Positions 1 to 6,357 are shown, counted from the first letter of the stretch. The stretch is DNA of 11,827 bases from JAZKFT01 sp043760535 (GCA_043760535.1 JAYUOV010000187.1:1-11827), one strand, 5' to 3'. Numbers and translations: made by a program. Notes: generated from the sequence alone by a model not told the origin.

Positions 1-94
1 TGGGCAACCGTAATTGGGCAACCGTAATTGGGCAACCGTAATTGGGCAACCGTAATTGGGCAACCGTAATTGGGCAACCGTAATTGGGCAACCG
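1..94. repeat. 14-bp tandem repeat array (TGGGCAACCGTAAT)n
   Basis: Six perfect head-to-tail copies of TGGGCAACCGTAAT fill 1-84, and a seventh partial copy (TGGGCAACCG) fills 85-94. The array is cut by the window edge, so the true copy number is unknown. There are no unique spacers, so it is not a CRISPR. The first ten bases of the unit equal the left part of the palindrome at 86-106, which suggests the array arose by repeated duplication of one arm of a REP-like element. It lies just downstream (in minus-strand sense) of the broken histidine kinase gene. Confidence 0.95.
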
Positions 95-106
95 CAAGGG
101 TTGCCC
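86..106. repeat. REP-like palindrome at the end of the tandem array
   Basis: The arms GGGCAACC (86-93) and GGTTGCCC (99-106) are perfectly complementary and enclose the 5-nt loop GCAAG. Read on the minus strand, the element starts with GTAGGGGCAACCC, a form that I recall as a dispersed intergenic repeat in Bacteroidota and some other phyla (recalled, not checked). It directly abuts the stop codon (107-109) of the kinase remnant, so it could also act as a weak 3' hairpin for that transcript, but no T-run follows on either strand. Confidence 0.75.
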
Positions 107-398
107 CTACGTGGGTATTGCAATTTCGTATGCAGTGCCAAGGCCGGTTTGTGTGTGTACGATTAGTTGTCCGCCTAGTACCTCGGCACGGCTTTGTAAG
201 TTCATCAGGCAAATCACCAGCTATGCGCCGGCGTTCCTTTTCAAGTGTTTGTATTTCGGCAGCTATACGGGCTTGTTGCCATTTGCTTACTGCCCTTTGC
301 TAGCGTATTATTGAAAAAACAAAATAGCCCACAAAAGCAATCAGCACCACACTGGATATGGCTACTACAGCATAAATATTGTTTTCTATTTCAGGCAT
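107..398 (-). pseudogene. Broken sensor histidine kinase (HisKA_3 / NarX-DegS type)
   Basis: Read on the minus strand from ATG 398-396, the product opens with an N-terminal transmembrane helix (about residues 9-31, ending FVFSIIR). An in-frame TAG follows at 302-300. Beyond it the same frame encodes a clear HisKA_3 dimerisation/phosphoacceptor segment, KERRRIAGDLPDEL, in which the expected GDLHDEL histidine is Pro (codon 209-207). At about 203-197 the reading frame shifts, and the frame starting at 202 reads NLQSRAEVLGG, then TGLGTAYEIAIP and a TAG at 109-107. That is the typical C-terminal end of the HATPase domain. Everything between the H-box and this end (N, G1 boxes, roughly 120-140 residues in the family) is gone. 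The start overlaps the stop of the upstream 7-TM gene by 8 nt, so the two were translationally coupled. The lesions are seen directly; the family assignment rests on the motifs. Confidence 0.85.
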
Positions 399-1065
399 GC
401 TTAGGGTAATTGTACATTCTATTTTCGAAAATCATTTTTTTGGGCATACACCATACAGCCAAGGCAAATATCAGATAGGTAGCAGCATTTACATATCGCT
501 GTATGGTAAACAGCAGGTTATTAAAACCACTTTTAGCCTGAAAAATATACAGCACATTTACCAACACAAAAACGGCACAAAATAATGAAGCAGCACTGCA
601 GATAAGAAAAATAGGGTCTTGGCACAAGCGTTGCTTTAAGTTAAAAACCTGCTTGCCTAAAAGCTGCGCTGCCAATAAAAAAATAATAAGGTTGTAAAAA
701 CTGTCCACCTGTAATAACAACCGCTTATGTGGCAGCCTAAAAAAACAGCCTATTAAAAACACTACGACACACAGTAATAATAATTTGTAAAGCGTTTGCT
801 TTTCTATTGCTTTTCGCAGGTAAAAAAATAGCAGATAAAATAAAATATTCAGGTTAAAGTACATGTTACCTGTTAAAAAATACCAGGGCTTTTCCCAGCC
901 ATTAAATATGGTTATTGTAGCAATGCTTTCAGCAATAAGTGATAGCATCATTGCCCAAATAAATGGGTGAAAATTTTTATCAACACGCTTGTACCAAAAC
1001 ATACCCATAATGGCTGCCGGGGCACAAGTGTAAGCCAGTATTGTGTTAAGTGTATTTAAAGGCAT
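391..1065 (-). CDS. Seven-helix membrane protein, cassette copy 1
   Basis: This 224-residue protein is very hydrophobic. Likely membrane helices lie near residues 5-24, 34-54, 62-83, 93-111, 122-138, 151-175 and 190-207. I know no named family for it. It is a paralogue of the protein at 1752-2408: the segment YKRVDKNFHPFIWAMMLSL aligns with YKRVAVKYLPFIYIMWLTL at the same depth (after helix 1), and both end with a YVNAATYLIFALA / IVNACSYLLYAFA type last helix. The start lies 28 nt after the stop of the lipoprotein gene at 1094-1603, and the stop overlaps the start of the kinase remnant (TGA within CATGCCTGA context), so it is the middle gene of an operon. Context suggests a membrane sensing or relay component working with the downstream kinase; this is inference. 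It has no signal peptide or enzyme motif that I can see. Confidence 0.85.
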   Translation of the reverse strand: MPLNTLNTILAYTCAPAAIMGMFWYKRVDKNFHPFIWAMMLSLIAESIATITIFNGWEKPWYFLTGNMYFNLNILFYLLFFYLRKAIEKQTLYKLLLLCVVVFLIGCFFRLPHKRLLLQVDSFYNLIIFLLAAQLLGKQVFNLKQRLCQDPIFLICSAASLFCAVFVLVNVLYIFQAKSGFNNLLFTIQRYVNAATYLIFALAVWCMPKKMIFENRMYNYPKHA

Positions 1066-1093
1066 AGTGTGTTTTTATGTATCCTAAACATGG

Positions 1094-1603
1094 TTATTTC
1101 CTTATCATAATTCTTATTTCACCTAAGGCAGAGGGTTCTGGTGTTGGCGGCTCCTCTTGGCTATAATCGCAGAGGCCATCTTCAAATATTTCCATTGTTC
1201 TGGCAGTTGGATCTGTTGGTCTTGGCCTTCTCCAATAAATATCGTTACCGGCTCTTGTTACACCACACACAATGGGTATTACTTTATTGCCAGGGGTAAG
1301 ACCATAATAAATTCTCATGCCAGTACAGCTATCTCTCAGCATCATATTCCGCATCATGGTTTTGGCACTATCGTACAGGTGCGATTGTGCAATCATCGTT
1401 TTTAGAAAAGGTTTGTTACCATCTTTATAATTTTCAAAATTGGTTATGTAAGCCTGGGCAGTGGCTTTATTAATAAAATGTTTCCAGTTGGTAATAGTAG
1501 TATCGCAGCCTGCAACTGGTGGAGGGGCAGGCGTACAACTGCTACAACTGTACAGCCATATAGCGGCTGAAATACACAACATGGGTAAACGGATTTTTTT
1601 CAT
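1094..1603 (-). CDS. Putative lipoprotein, 'CTGMRIY' family, cassette copy 1
   Basis: This 169-residue protein begins MKKIRLPMLCISAAIWLYSC, a lipoprotein-type signal with the probable acylated Cys at 20 (Tyr at -2 is atypical; Cys23 is an alternative). The mature part carries CTGMRIYYGL (93-102), then a beta-strand-like stretch and GVTRAGNDIYWRR (114-126). It ends in a Pro/Glu-rich tail after GLCDYSQEEPP. The same blocks in the same order occur in the protein at 2438-2908, so the two are paralogues. I recall similar 'C.G.R.YYG ... VGVD..GND' proteins as a widespread uncharacterised Bacteroidota family; no function is known to me. It is the first gene of its cassette, with the conserved 52-bp box about 70-120 nt upstream and the 7-TM gene 28 nt downstream. 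It is probably anchored in the periplasm or outer membrane, in contrast to its paralogue. Confidence 0.82.
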   Translation of the reverse strand: MKKIRLPMLCISAAIWLYSCSSCTPAPPPVAGCDTTITNWKHFINKATAQAYITNFENYKDGNKPFLKTMIAQSHLYDSAKTMMRNMMLRDSCTGMRIYYGLTPGNKVIPIVCGVTRAGNDIYWRRPRPTDPTARTMEIFEDGLCDYSQEEPPTPEPSALGEIRIMIRK

Positions 1604-1670
1604 TCCTGATAATTTTTTAATGGTTAAAATAATTGCTGATTTCGAAATTCAAAATAACAGGCACAGCTTG

Positions 1671-1722
1671 CATTAACAGTAAGTAGTTCTACCTGAAATA
1701 AAAAGTAGTTACCGCAATAATT
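1671..1722 (-). promoter_or_regulatory. Conserved upstream box, copy 1 (two TACC half-sites)
   Basis: On the plus strand this segment aligns without gaps to 2960-3011, with 40 of 52 positions identical by my count. Both copies contain TACCTGAAA (here 1690-1698) and TACCGCAAT (1710-1718), starting exactly 20 bp apart, about two helical turns. The spacer between the half-sites is poorly conserved, as expected for a protein-binding site read on one DNA face. It lies 68-119 bp upstream of the lipoprotein start at 1603. A weak Bacteroidota -7-like TTATTTTG (minus strand, 1657-1650) follows downstream. Likely role: the operator of a response regulator controlling the cassette (inference). Confidence 0.65.
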
Positions 1723-1751
1723 GCTTACAAAAGGGTTAAACAATGTAGTTT

Positions 1752-2408
1752 TTAATCTTGTTTTGCAATACCCGTTTTATTTTGATGCAGGCACAATAAA
1801 GCAAAGGCATATAATAAATAACTACAGGCATTTACAATCATAAAAATACTGAACAACCTGCCTCTAAATTGTGGGCTTACCGTAACCAACATCATGGCCG
1901 TAGTAATAAAAATATAGACACCAAATTGTAAAATACAGGTGGCCGGCATCCAAAAAAGAAAATTGCGGAGCAATGCCTTTTTATATTGCAATACCTGCTG
2001 GCTCAATAACTCTATTGATAGCACTATAATGATGATTCCATTGAACAAATAAGAAAATACAAAAGTGATAAGCCAAGTTTTATAATATAGCCAGGCACCA
2101 GACCAGGCCAGTAGGGACAATGCAATTAATACATAGGCCATCTTTCTGTTTTTTATTAGCTGCATGTTATAAAAAAACAAAACAAAACAACTAAAGCTAA
2201 CAGGATAATAAAGGTTATAAGCCGTGGTGATAATAACCTTTTGGTGCATAATAATGCCACACCTTGCTGTTAGTTCTGTTGCAAGTGTTAGCCACATAAT
2301 ATAAATAAAAGGCAGGTATTTTACAGCTACCCTTTTGTAAATAATAGCACCAACAGTGGCAGGAACAACACAAAAAAAAGCAAGAAAAAAAGTAAGTTGC
2401 GAATTCAT
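1752..2408 (-). CDS. Seven-helix membrane protein, cassette copy 2
   Basis: This 218-residue integral membrane protein has hydrophobic segments near residues 5-24, 32-52, 62-82, 90-108, 111-133, 150-175 and 184-206. It is the paralogue of the protein at 391-1065 (YKRV...PFI..M.L.L..E block at residues 24-45; 11 of 22 positions identical by eye). The strongest shared features are the basic cytoplasmic-looking YKRV after helix 1 and the asparagine-containing final helix (IVNACSYLL). The start is 29 nt after the stop of the gene at 2438-2908, nearly the same spacing as in copy 1, so the pair was duplicated as a unit. Unlike copy 1, no kinase fragment follows; instead there are 148 bp holding the next cassette's regulatory box. 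Function unknown; a receptor- or relay-like role is inferred only from the linkage to a kinase remnant. Confidence 0.85.
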   Translation of the reverse strand: MNSQLTFFLAFFCVVPATVGAIIYKRVAVKYLPFIYIMWLTLATELTARCGIIMHQKVIITTAYNLYYPVSFSCFVLFFYNMQLIKNRKMAYVLIALSLLAWSGAWLYYKTWLITFVFSYLFNGIIIIVLSIELLSQQVLQYKKALLRNFLFWMPATCILQFGVYIFITTAMMLVTVSPQFRGRLFSIFMIVNACSYLLYAFALLCLHQNKTGIAKQD

Positions 2409-2437
2409 AATAAAAAGCTGCCAGAAATTTGAATTAT

Positions 2438-2908
2438 TTAAAAAAGCAACTGAACAGCTACCGCCTTAGCCCCTATGCTTTGATAAGTGTTAGTGCCGGG
2501 GTCGCATACTTGCCCAGAATCGCAGGCACCTATTTCCGAATCGTCGGCTAGAGATTTTTGCATCGCAGCATTTTTGGCTGCTTTTACTGGTTTCTTTTTC
2601 CGCTTTATATACACATCATTGTGTTTGCTATCCACGCCGGTTAACACATAGGTAACTGTATTGCCATACAATGCATCGTACACCCGCAGGCCAGTACAGC
2701 CTGGCTGCCTTAATATTTCTTCTATAATTGCCCGGCTAAAATGTATAGGGTTCCTTCCTGCAAAATGCCTTGCATTCTTAACCATTTCCTGCGCCTTAGC
2801 TAACGGTACAAAATGATCAACCGGAGTTGCAGGAGGCATTGGTTTTTCTTTTATTGGTTTTCCAGCATCCTTTGCTGGCAACTTGCTAGTAGCCTTTTTG
2901 GTGGGCAT
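2438..2908 (-). CDS. Small soluble protein, 'CTGLRVY' family, cassette copy 2
   Basis: This 156-residue protein has no signal peptide. It starts with a Lys/Pro-rich low-complexity arm (residues 1-30, MPTKKATSKLPAKDAGKPIK). Then comes a helical part (residues 31-68), the block CTGLRVYDAL (71-80), GVDSKHNDVYIKRKKKP (91-107), and a C-terminal region with ACDSGQVCDPG (129-138). The CTG-R-Y and GV...ND blocks match the lipoprotein at 1094-1603 at almost the same spacing (20 versus 21 residues). The lipoprotein keeps only the first Cys of the terminal pair (GLCDYS). It is the first gene of the cassette, and the conserved 52-bp box lies 52-103 bp upstream. The lack of an export signal implies the cytoplasm unless a different start is used; no in-frame upstream signal-like sequence is evident. 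Function unknown. Confidence 0.82.
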   Translation of the reverse strand: MPTKKATSKLPAKDAGKPIKEKPMPPATPVDHFVPLAKAQEMVKNARHFAGRNPIHFSRAIIEEILRQPGCTGLRVYDALYGNTVTYVLTGVDSKHNDVYIKRKKKPVKAAKNAAMQKSLADDSEIGACDSGQVCDPGTNTYQSIGAKAVAVQLLF

Positions 2909-2959
2909 AATAATGTGATTTTTTGGGACTATTTAATAATGGCCAATATAACCCAATAA

Positions 2960-3011
2960 CATTTACAGCAAGTATTTCTACCTGAAAATTCGGGTACATA
3001 CCGCAATCATT
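2960..3011 (-). promoter_or_regulatory. Conserved upstream box, copy 2 (palindrome plus half-site)
   Basis: This is the second copy of the box at 1671-1722. It contains TACCTGAAA at 2979-2987 and TACCGCAAT at 2999-3007, again 20 bp apart. The left part also forms the near-perfect 18-bp palindrome TACCTGAAAATTCGGGTA (2979-2996, one mismatched pair), which copy 1 has largely lost. It sits 52-103 bp upstream of the start at 2908. Retention of both half-sites while the spacer diverged argues for selection on protein binding. Confidence 0.65.
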
Positions 3012-3042
3012 TTTCAGTAATACTACTATGGGCTAAGGCCTG

Positions 3043-3074
3043 CCCGGTATGCATTTTTGTGATGTGTTACCGGG
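3043..3074. promoter_or_regulatory. Inverted repeat in divergent region
   Basis: CCCGGTA (3043-3049) and TACCGGG (3068-3074) are perfect inverted repeats around an 18-nt spacer. There is no T-run, so a terminator is unlikely. It could be an operator or a weak structured leader element; its role is not established. Confidence 0.3.
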
Positions 3075-3276
3075 GTGTGGTAGCCTCACCTAAACCCACC
3101 TTTTAAACAGGGTAAAAGAGAAAACTTGCAAGGCACTTTGGCAGCACACTATCAAAATTATTATTTACAAACAACAAAAGGGGTTAAGCCGAAAACCCTG
3201 AAAAGAGTAGGCAGAAAACACTCAAACAGGGCAAGCCACTAAACCAACGGCTTCATTGCCCACAAAACTTAAAATC

Positions 3277-4233
3277 ATGAAAAAAGTATTTCTATCGTTA
3301 GCTATTGTTAGTGCAGCAGCATTACTAATTATAAGCTGCCGAAAAAACGACACCCTTCAAAACGAGGCAGACAAGTATGACAATTTTATAGCCACCATAA
3401 AATCGCAGCCGCAACTATTTACAGTTAATGGTGCAGCAGGCGGCGTTATTACAGGCAAAGATGGTACTGTGTTTACTTTCCCCGCAAATTGGGCAGCCAA
3501 TATGGATGGAACACTCTTTGCCGGCGATGCCACAATAGTACTAAGGGAGTCTTTAAAAAAAGCCAGATGGATTGCAGATAGCCTAACCGCAACTACTAAA
3601 AATGACATTTTAGAATCGGGTGGTATGCTAGATATAAATGTAACCCGAAGGGACAATGGTTTGGAATTAAAGCCAGCGGCTGCTATGCTTGTACCCTCGC
3701 CTACCCTTACTGGTGTTATTAAAGCACAAGTGCCAAGAAATCCAGCAATTATCAGAGACCTAAGTTTATTTCTGCCAGATTCTGCAAGTGGTACCACACT
3801 ACCTCCTGTAGGCTGGTCTGCACCGGGAAACTTCACATCTATTAACGGACCTAATAGCTATACCATACAAATACCAAAATTCAGGTGGGTTAATTACGAC
3901 GCATTGTGGAACCTGGGTGCTACCAAAACAACCATCAAAGTAACACCGGTATTAACAGCATTACCCGGCACTTCTAATTTACAGGTGTTACTGGTTTACC
4001 GCAACATAAGTTCAGTAATAACATTGCCAGCTAAAACGGGCTTTTTTGAAAGCTATGCCAATACGATACCTGTAGGAAGCGTAGCCGATATCGTATGTCT
4101 TGGCAAGTCGGATAAAGGACAAATATTGTTTGGTGTAATTACAGCCAACACATTTACTGCACTGCAAAACATCAGTATTACACCTGCCGTAACTACTGCT
4201 GCCCAAGTACAATTATACCTCGATTCACTTTAA
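3277..4233 (+). CDS. Putative lipoprotein paired with OmpA-family protein
   Basis: I place the start at ATG 3277, not the in-frame TTG 21 nt upstream, because ATG begins a clean lipoprotein signal, MKKVFLSLAIVSAAALLIISC, with Cys21 as the acylation site. The mature protein totals 318 residues with the signal. It contains GGVITGKDGTVFTFPANW (55-72), FAGDATIVLRES (81-92) and ILESGGMLDI (111-120). This pattern of a 'G..G....P.N.....G...G...I.L.E......SGG' beta domain recurs in surface lipoproteins of Bacteroidota and resembles ZU5-like beta sandwiches (inference from recalled patterns). The rest is Ser/Thr/Pro-rich beta-type sequence without catalytic motifs. It probably faces the periplasm or the cell surface. 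The OmpA-type gene starts 19 bp after its stop, so the two are almost certainly co-transcribed. I do not recognise a specific function. Confidence 0.85.
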   Translation: MKKVFLSLAIVSAAALLIISCRKNDTLQNEADKYDNFIATIKSQPQLFTVNGAAGGVITGKDGTVFTFPANWAANMDGTLFAGDATIVLRESLKKARWIADSLTATTKNDILESGGMLDINVTRRDNGLELKPAAAMLVPSPTLTGVIKAQVPRNPAIIRDLSLFLPDSASGTTLPPVGWSAPGNFTSINGPNSYTIQIPKFRWVNYDALWNLGATKTTIKVTPVLTALPGTSNLQVLLVYRNISSVITLPAKTGFFESYANTIPVGSVADIVCLGKSDKGQILFGVITANTFTALQNISITPAVTTAAQVQLYLDSL

Positions 4234-4252
4234 CCCTTTACAAACTAACATT

Positions 4253-5953
4253 ATGAACAAGATCATATTATCAACAGTAGCACTGCTATCGATGTTTTCG
4301 GTACATGCGCAAACATCATCCGGCAAAAAGCCCCTCTCATTAGTAACCGTAAGTGGCGGTATGGACTGGGCCAACAAAACGAATTTTACGAGTTATGTAA
4401 AATCGCCATTAAAAGGGTTCAATACCGGGGGCTCTTTTACCAAATATTGGAACTGGCTTGGTGCCGGGGTAGAAATAAACTACTTGCAAAATGAAAAGCC
4501 AGTATATGATAACACACTGTTAACTGCAAAATTAACTCCATGGACTCCGCCTGCTGTTTCTGCAACCCAGTCCAATACGAGTAACAAGCTTACCCGGGTA
4601 TTTGCTGGAATAGGCCCCAGCTTTAAGTATCAAACAAACAATAACAAATTTGTTGCAGAACTGAACTTGCTGGGCGGCATTTCATTTACTAACGGATCTG
4701 CGGTAAACACTACTACAACTTCAACAGGTTGGCCTCTATTATTTACTAAAACACCTTTTGTCCATTCGGGTTACAGTAACGATAAAATTGCCACAGGCAA
4801 AGCACAAGTTCGTTTAAATTACTTTTTTACAGAACATGTAGGAGCACATTTAGGCGGCTATTACTTTCTCTATTGGGGAGCCAAAGAGCGGTACGACTAT
4901 TATGATTTAACGGTAGCACCTCCATACCATGCACTGCCTCTTTCTCCCCCTTTAAACGGGCTTAGTAACCTTAACTCTTATGGCGTATTTGCCGGGCTAA
5001 GTTTCAAGTTTGGCAATGCCAGCGTTAACGCTGGTAAAAAACAAAAAGCCAACTCTATGATTACTGTGATGGTAAAAGATGAACTAACAGGCCAGCCATT
5101 AACCAATGCAACTGTAAATATGACTGGTGCTGGTGGAAAATCTTACAGTGGCATTACCGGCACAAATGGTATCGTAAAAATAGACAATGTAGTAGCAGAC
5201 AGCTATGTAGTAACCGGCTTGTTAAATGAAATTGCCACTACTCAACAGAATGTAGCCATTGCAAAAAACGACAAAACTGCAACGGCAACACTCATACACA
5301 ACGACCCACGGTTTACCGTGCAGGGCAAAGCCATAAACCTGGCCGATAGCAAACCCGAAAGTGGCGTAAGTGTAACGCTAAAAAATGCAGCCAAAGGGTC
5401 CGTAAAAATGGCCACTTCTCAAAGTGTTACTGGCCAATTCGGCTTTCAGTTAGATGCTAATAGCGACTATGAATTGGTGGGTAAAAAAGCAAGCTACATT
5501 TCTAACATTGAAAAAATTACTACTAAAGGCCTTACAAGAAGCCAAACCTTGTATGTGGAATTAGAGCTTGGCGTAGAAGAGGTAGTTAAAGGAAAACCAA
5601 TACAGCTTAATAAGATTTATTACGACATGGGTAAAGCCAACATTACCGAAGCTGCAAGCTCCGATCTGGAAAAACTCGTACAATTCTTAACCGACAATCC
5701 TACTTTCAAAATTGAGATTGCTTCGCATACAGATAACAGTATCGGTAGCGATGAGGCTAACATGGTTTTATCGCAACAAAGAGCCGCAGCTGTAGTAAAA
5801 TTCCTAGTACAAAAAGGCATATCATCAAGCAGAATGTCGGCCAAAGGATATGGGGTTACCAGGCTTAAGTATAACTGCGGCCCTGGCACCAATTGCACAG
5901 AAGACCAGCATCAGGCAAATAGAAGAACAGAGTTTAATGTAACGGCGAACTAA
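4253..5953 (+). CDS. OmpA-family outer-membrane protein with regulatory-like repeats
   Basis: This 566-residue protein links the outer membrane to peptidoglycan. Residues 1-19 form a signal peptide (cleavage probably after VHA, before Q20). Residues about 25-255 look like an eight-stranded-type beta barrel with alternating aromatic strands, ending YGVFAGLSFKFG. Two carboxypeptidase-regulatory-like/CNA_B-type beta domains follow (about 268-345 and 353-438). Residues 449-564 are an OmpA/Pal domain with YYDMGKANI, the binding segment SHTDNSIGSDEANMVLSQQR (491-510) and KGYGVTRL. Asp494 and Arg510 are the expected diaminopimelate ligands. Cys542 and Cys548 flank the usual Bacteroidota insert before QHQANRRTEF. 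The loop between Asp494 and Arg510 is one residue longer than in Acinetobacter OmpA (as recalled). It is the second gene of a unit with the lipoprotein and ends at a strong terminator. Confidence 0.93.
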   Translation: MNKIILSTVALLSMFSVHAQTSSGKKPLSLVTVSGGMDWANKTNFTSYVKSPLKGFNTGGSFTKYWNWLGAGVEINYLQNEKPVYDNTLLTAKLTPWTPPAVSATQSNTSNKLTRVFAGIGPSFKYQTNNNKFVAELNLLGGISFTNGSAVNTTTTSTGWPLLFTKTPFVHSGYSNDKIATGKAQVRLNYFFTEHVGAHLGGYYFLYWGAKERYDYYDLTVAPPYHALPLSPPLNGLSNLNSYGVFAGLSFKFGNASVNAGKKQKANSMITVMVKDELTGQPLTNATVNMTGAGGKSYSGITGTNGIVKIDNVVADSYVVTGLLNEIATTQQNVAIAKNDKTATATLIHNDPRFTVQGKAINLADSKPESGVSVTLKNAAKGSVKMATSQSVTGQFGFQLDANSDYELVGKKASYISNIEKITTKGLTRSQTLYVELELGVEEVVKGKPIQLNKIYYDMGKANITEAASSDLEKLVQFLTDNPTFKIEIASHTDNSIGSDEANMVLSQQRAAAVVKFLVQKGISSSRMSAKGYGVTRLKYNCGPGTNCTEDQHQANRRTEFNVTAN

Positions 5954-5972
5954 GTACCATCTACAACTCCGT

Positions 5973-6003
5973 AAACCGATGTAGCGTTTCGCTACATCGG
6001 TTT
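5973..6003 (+). terminator. Rho-independent terminator after OmpA-type gene
   Basis: A perfect 14-bp stem, AAACCGATGTAGCG (5973-5986) pairing with CGCTACATCGGTTT (5990-6003), closes a TTT loop and runs into TTTTATAA. It begins 20 bp after the stop codon of the OmpA-family gene. Confidence 0.88.
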
Positions 6004-6103
6004 TATAACCCTGCTAAACAGAGTCTATTTTATGATTGTCAATCAATTATAAAATACTACAACGAACATTCAGATAACAATAGACCTCAAAAAACCACCA
6101 ATC

Positions 6104-6295
6104 ATGAACACTCAAAACCAAACCCGCAAATCCCCATCCATCTACACCACCCTTTGGGTAGCTCTCTCCATTTTATCAGCCATTGGCGGGCTGGCTATTT
6201 TAATCAGTGTGTCAGGCTTTATGGTTGTTCCAGTGGTATTGGCACTGTACCTGTTAGCGTACATTATTGAATCTATAACCATAGACTACAAATAA
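6104..6295 (+). CDS. Small two-helix membrane protein
   Basis: This 63-residue ORF has a polar N-terminus (MNTQNQTRKSP) followed by two hydrophobic segments, about residues 14-34 and 36-55, and a short polar end (ITIDYK). It sits alone between two strong terminators (5973-6003 and 6358-6386), so it is an independent transcription unit. That framing, the ATG start and the clean membrane profile support a real gene. I recognise no family. The charge pattern (Arg/Lys before helix 1, Asp/Lys after helix 2) suits an inner-membrane hairpin. Confidence 0.65.
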   Translation: MNTQNQTRKSPSIYTTLWVALSILSAIGGLAILISVSGFMVVPVVLALYLLAYIIESITIDYK

Positions 6296-6357
6296 TAGCT
6301 ACTGTTTTTGTAAAAAAAACTTTCTCACACACTATTTCTACCCACATATTACACTAC

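Larger units (their letters stand above)
2909..3276. other. Divergent intergenic region
   Basis: This gene-free stretch separates the minus-strand cassette from the plus-strand lipoprotein gene and should hold both promoters. On the minus-strand side I see the 52-bp box (2960-3011) and a weak -7-like TATATTGG (minus, 2950-2943). Near the middle is an inverted repeat CCCGGTA / TACCGGG (3043-3049 / 3068-3074). On the plus-strand side, TTTG at 3137-3140 followed 21 bp later by TATTTACA (3162-3169) is a weak match to the Bacteroidota -33/-7 pattern (TTTG ... TAnnTTTG). No RNA gene or further ORF is convincing here. Confidence 0.5.

Noticed and set aside
1..94. Possible CRISPR array
   Set aside because: Repeats are 14 bp, directly adjacent, with no spacers.
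70..314. Two overlapping plus-strand ORFs of 76-77 codons
   Set aside because: They are antisense to the kinase remnant and start within the tandem repeat; the minus strand carries recognisable kinase motifs.
1157..1676. Plus-strand ORFs antisense to the cassette lipoprotein
   Set aside because: The minus-strand frame has a signal peptide and a paralogue with matching motifs; the plus-strand products have neither.
3256..3276. Upstream TTG start for the lipoprotein gene
   Set aside because: It would add seven polar residues in front of a clean MKK lipoprotein signal; ATG 3277 fits far better.
3357..3836. 159-codon minus-strand ORF
   Set aside because: It lies fully inside the lipoprotein gene, with no signal, motif or own context; a shadow of the coding strand.
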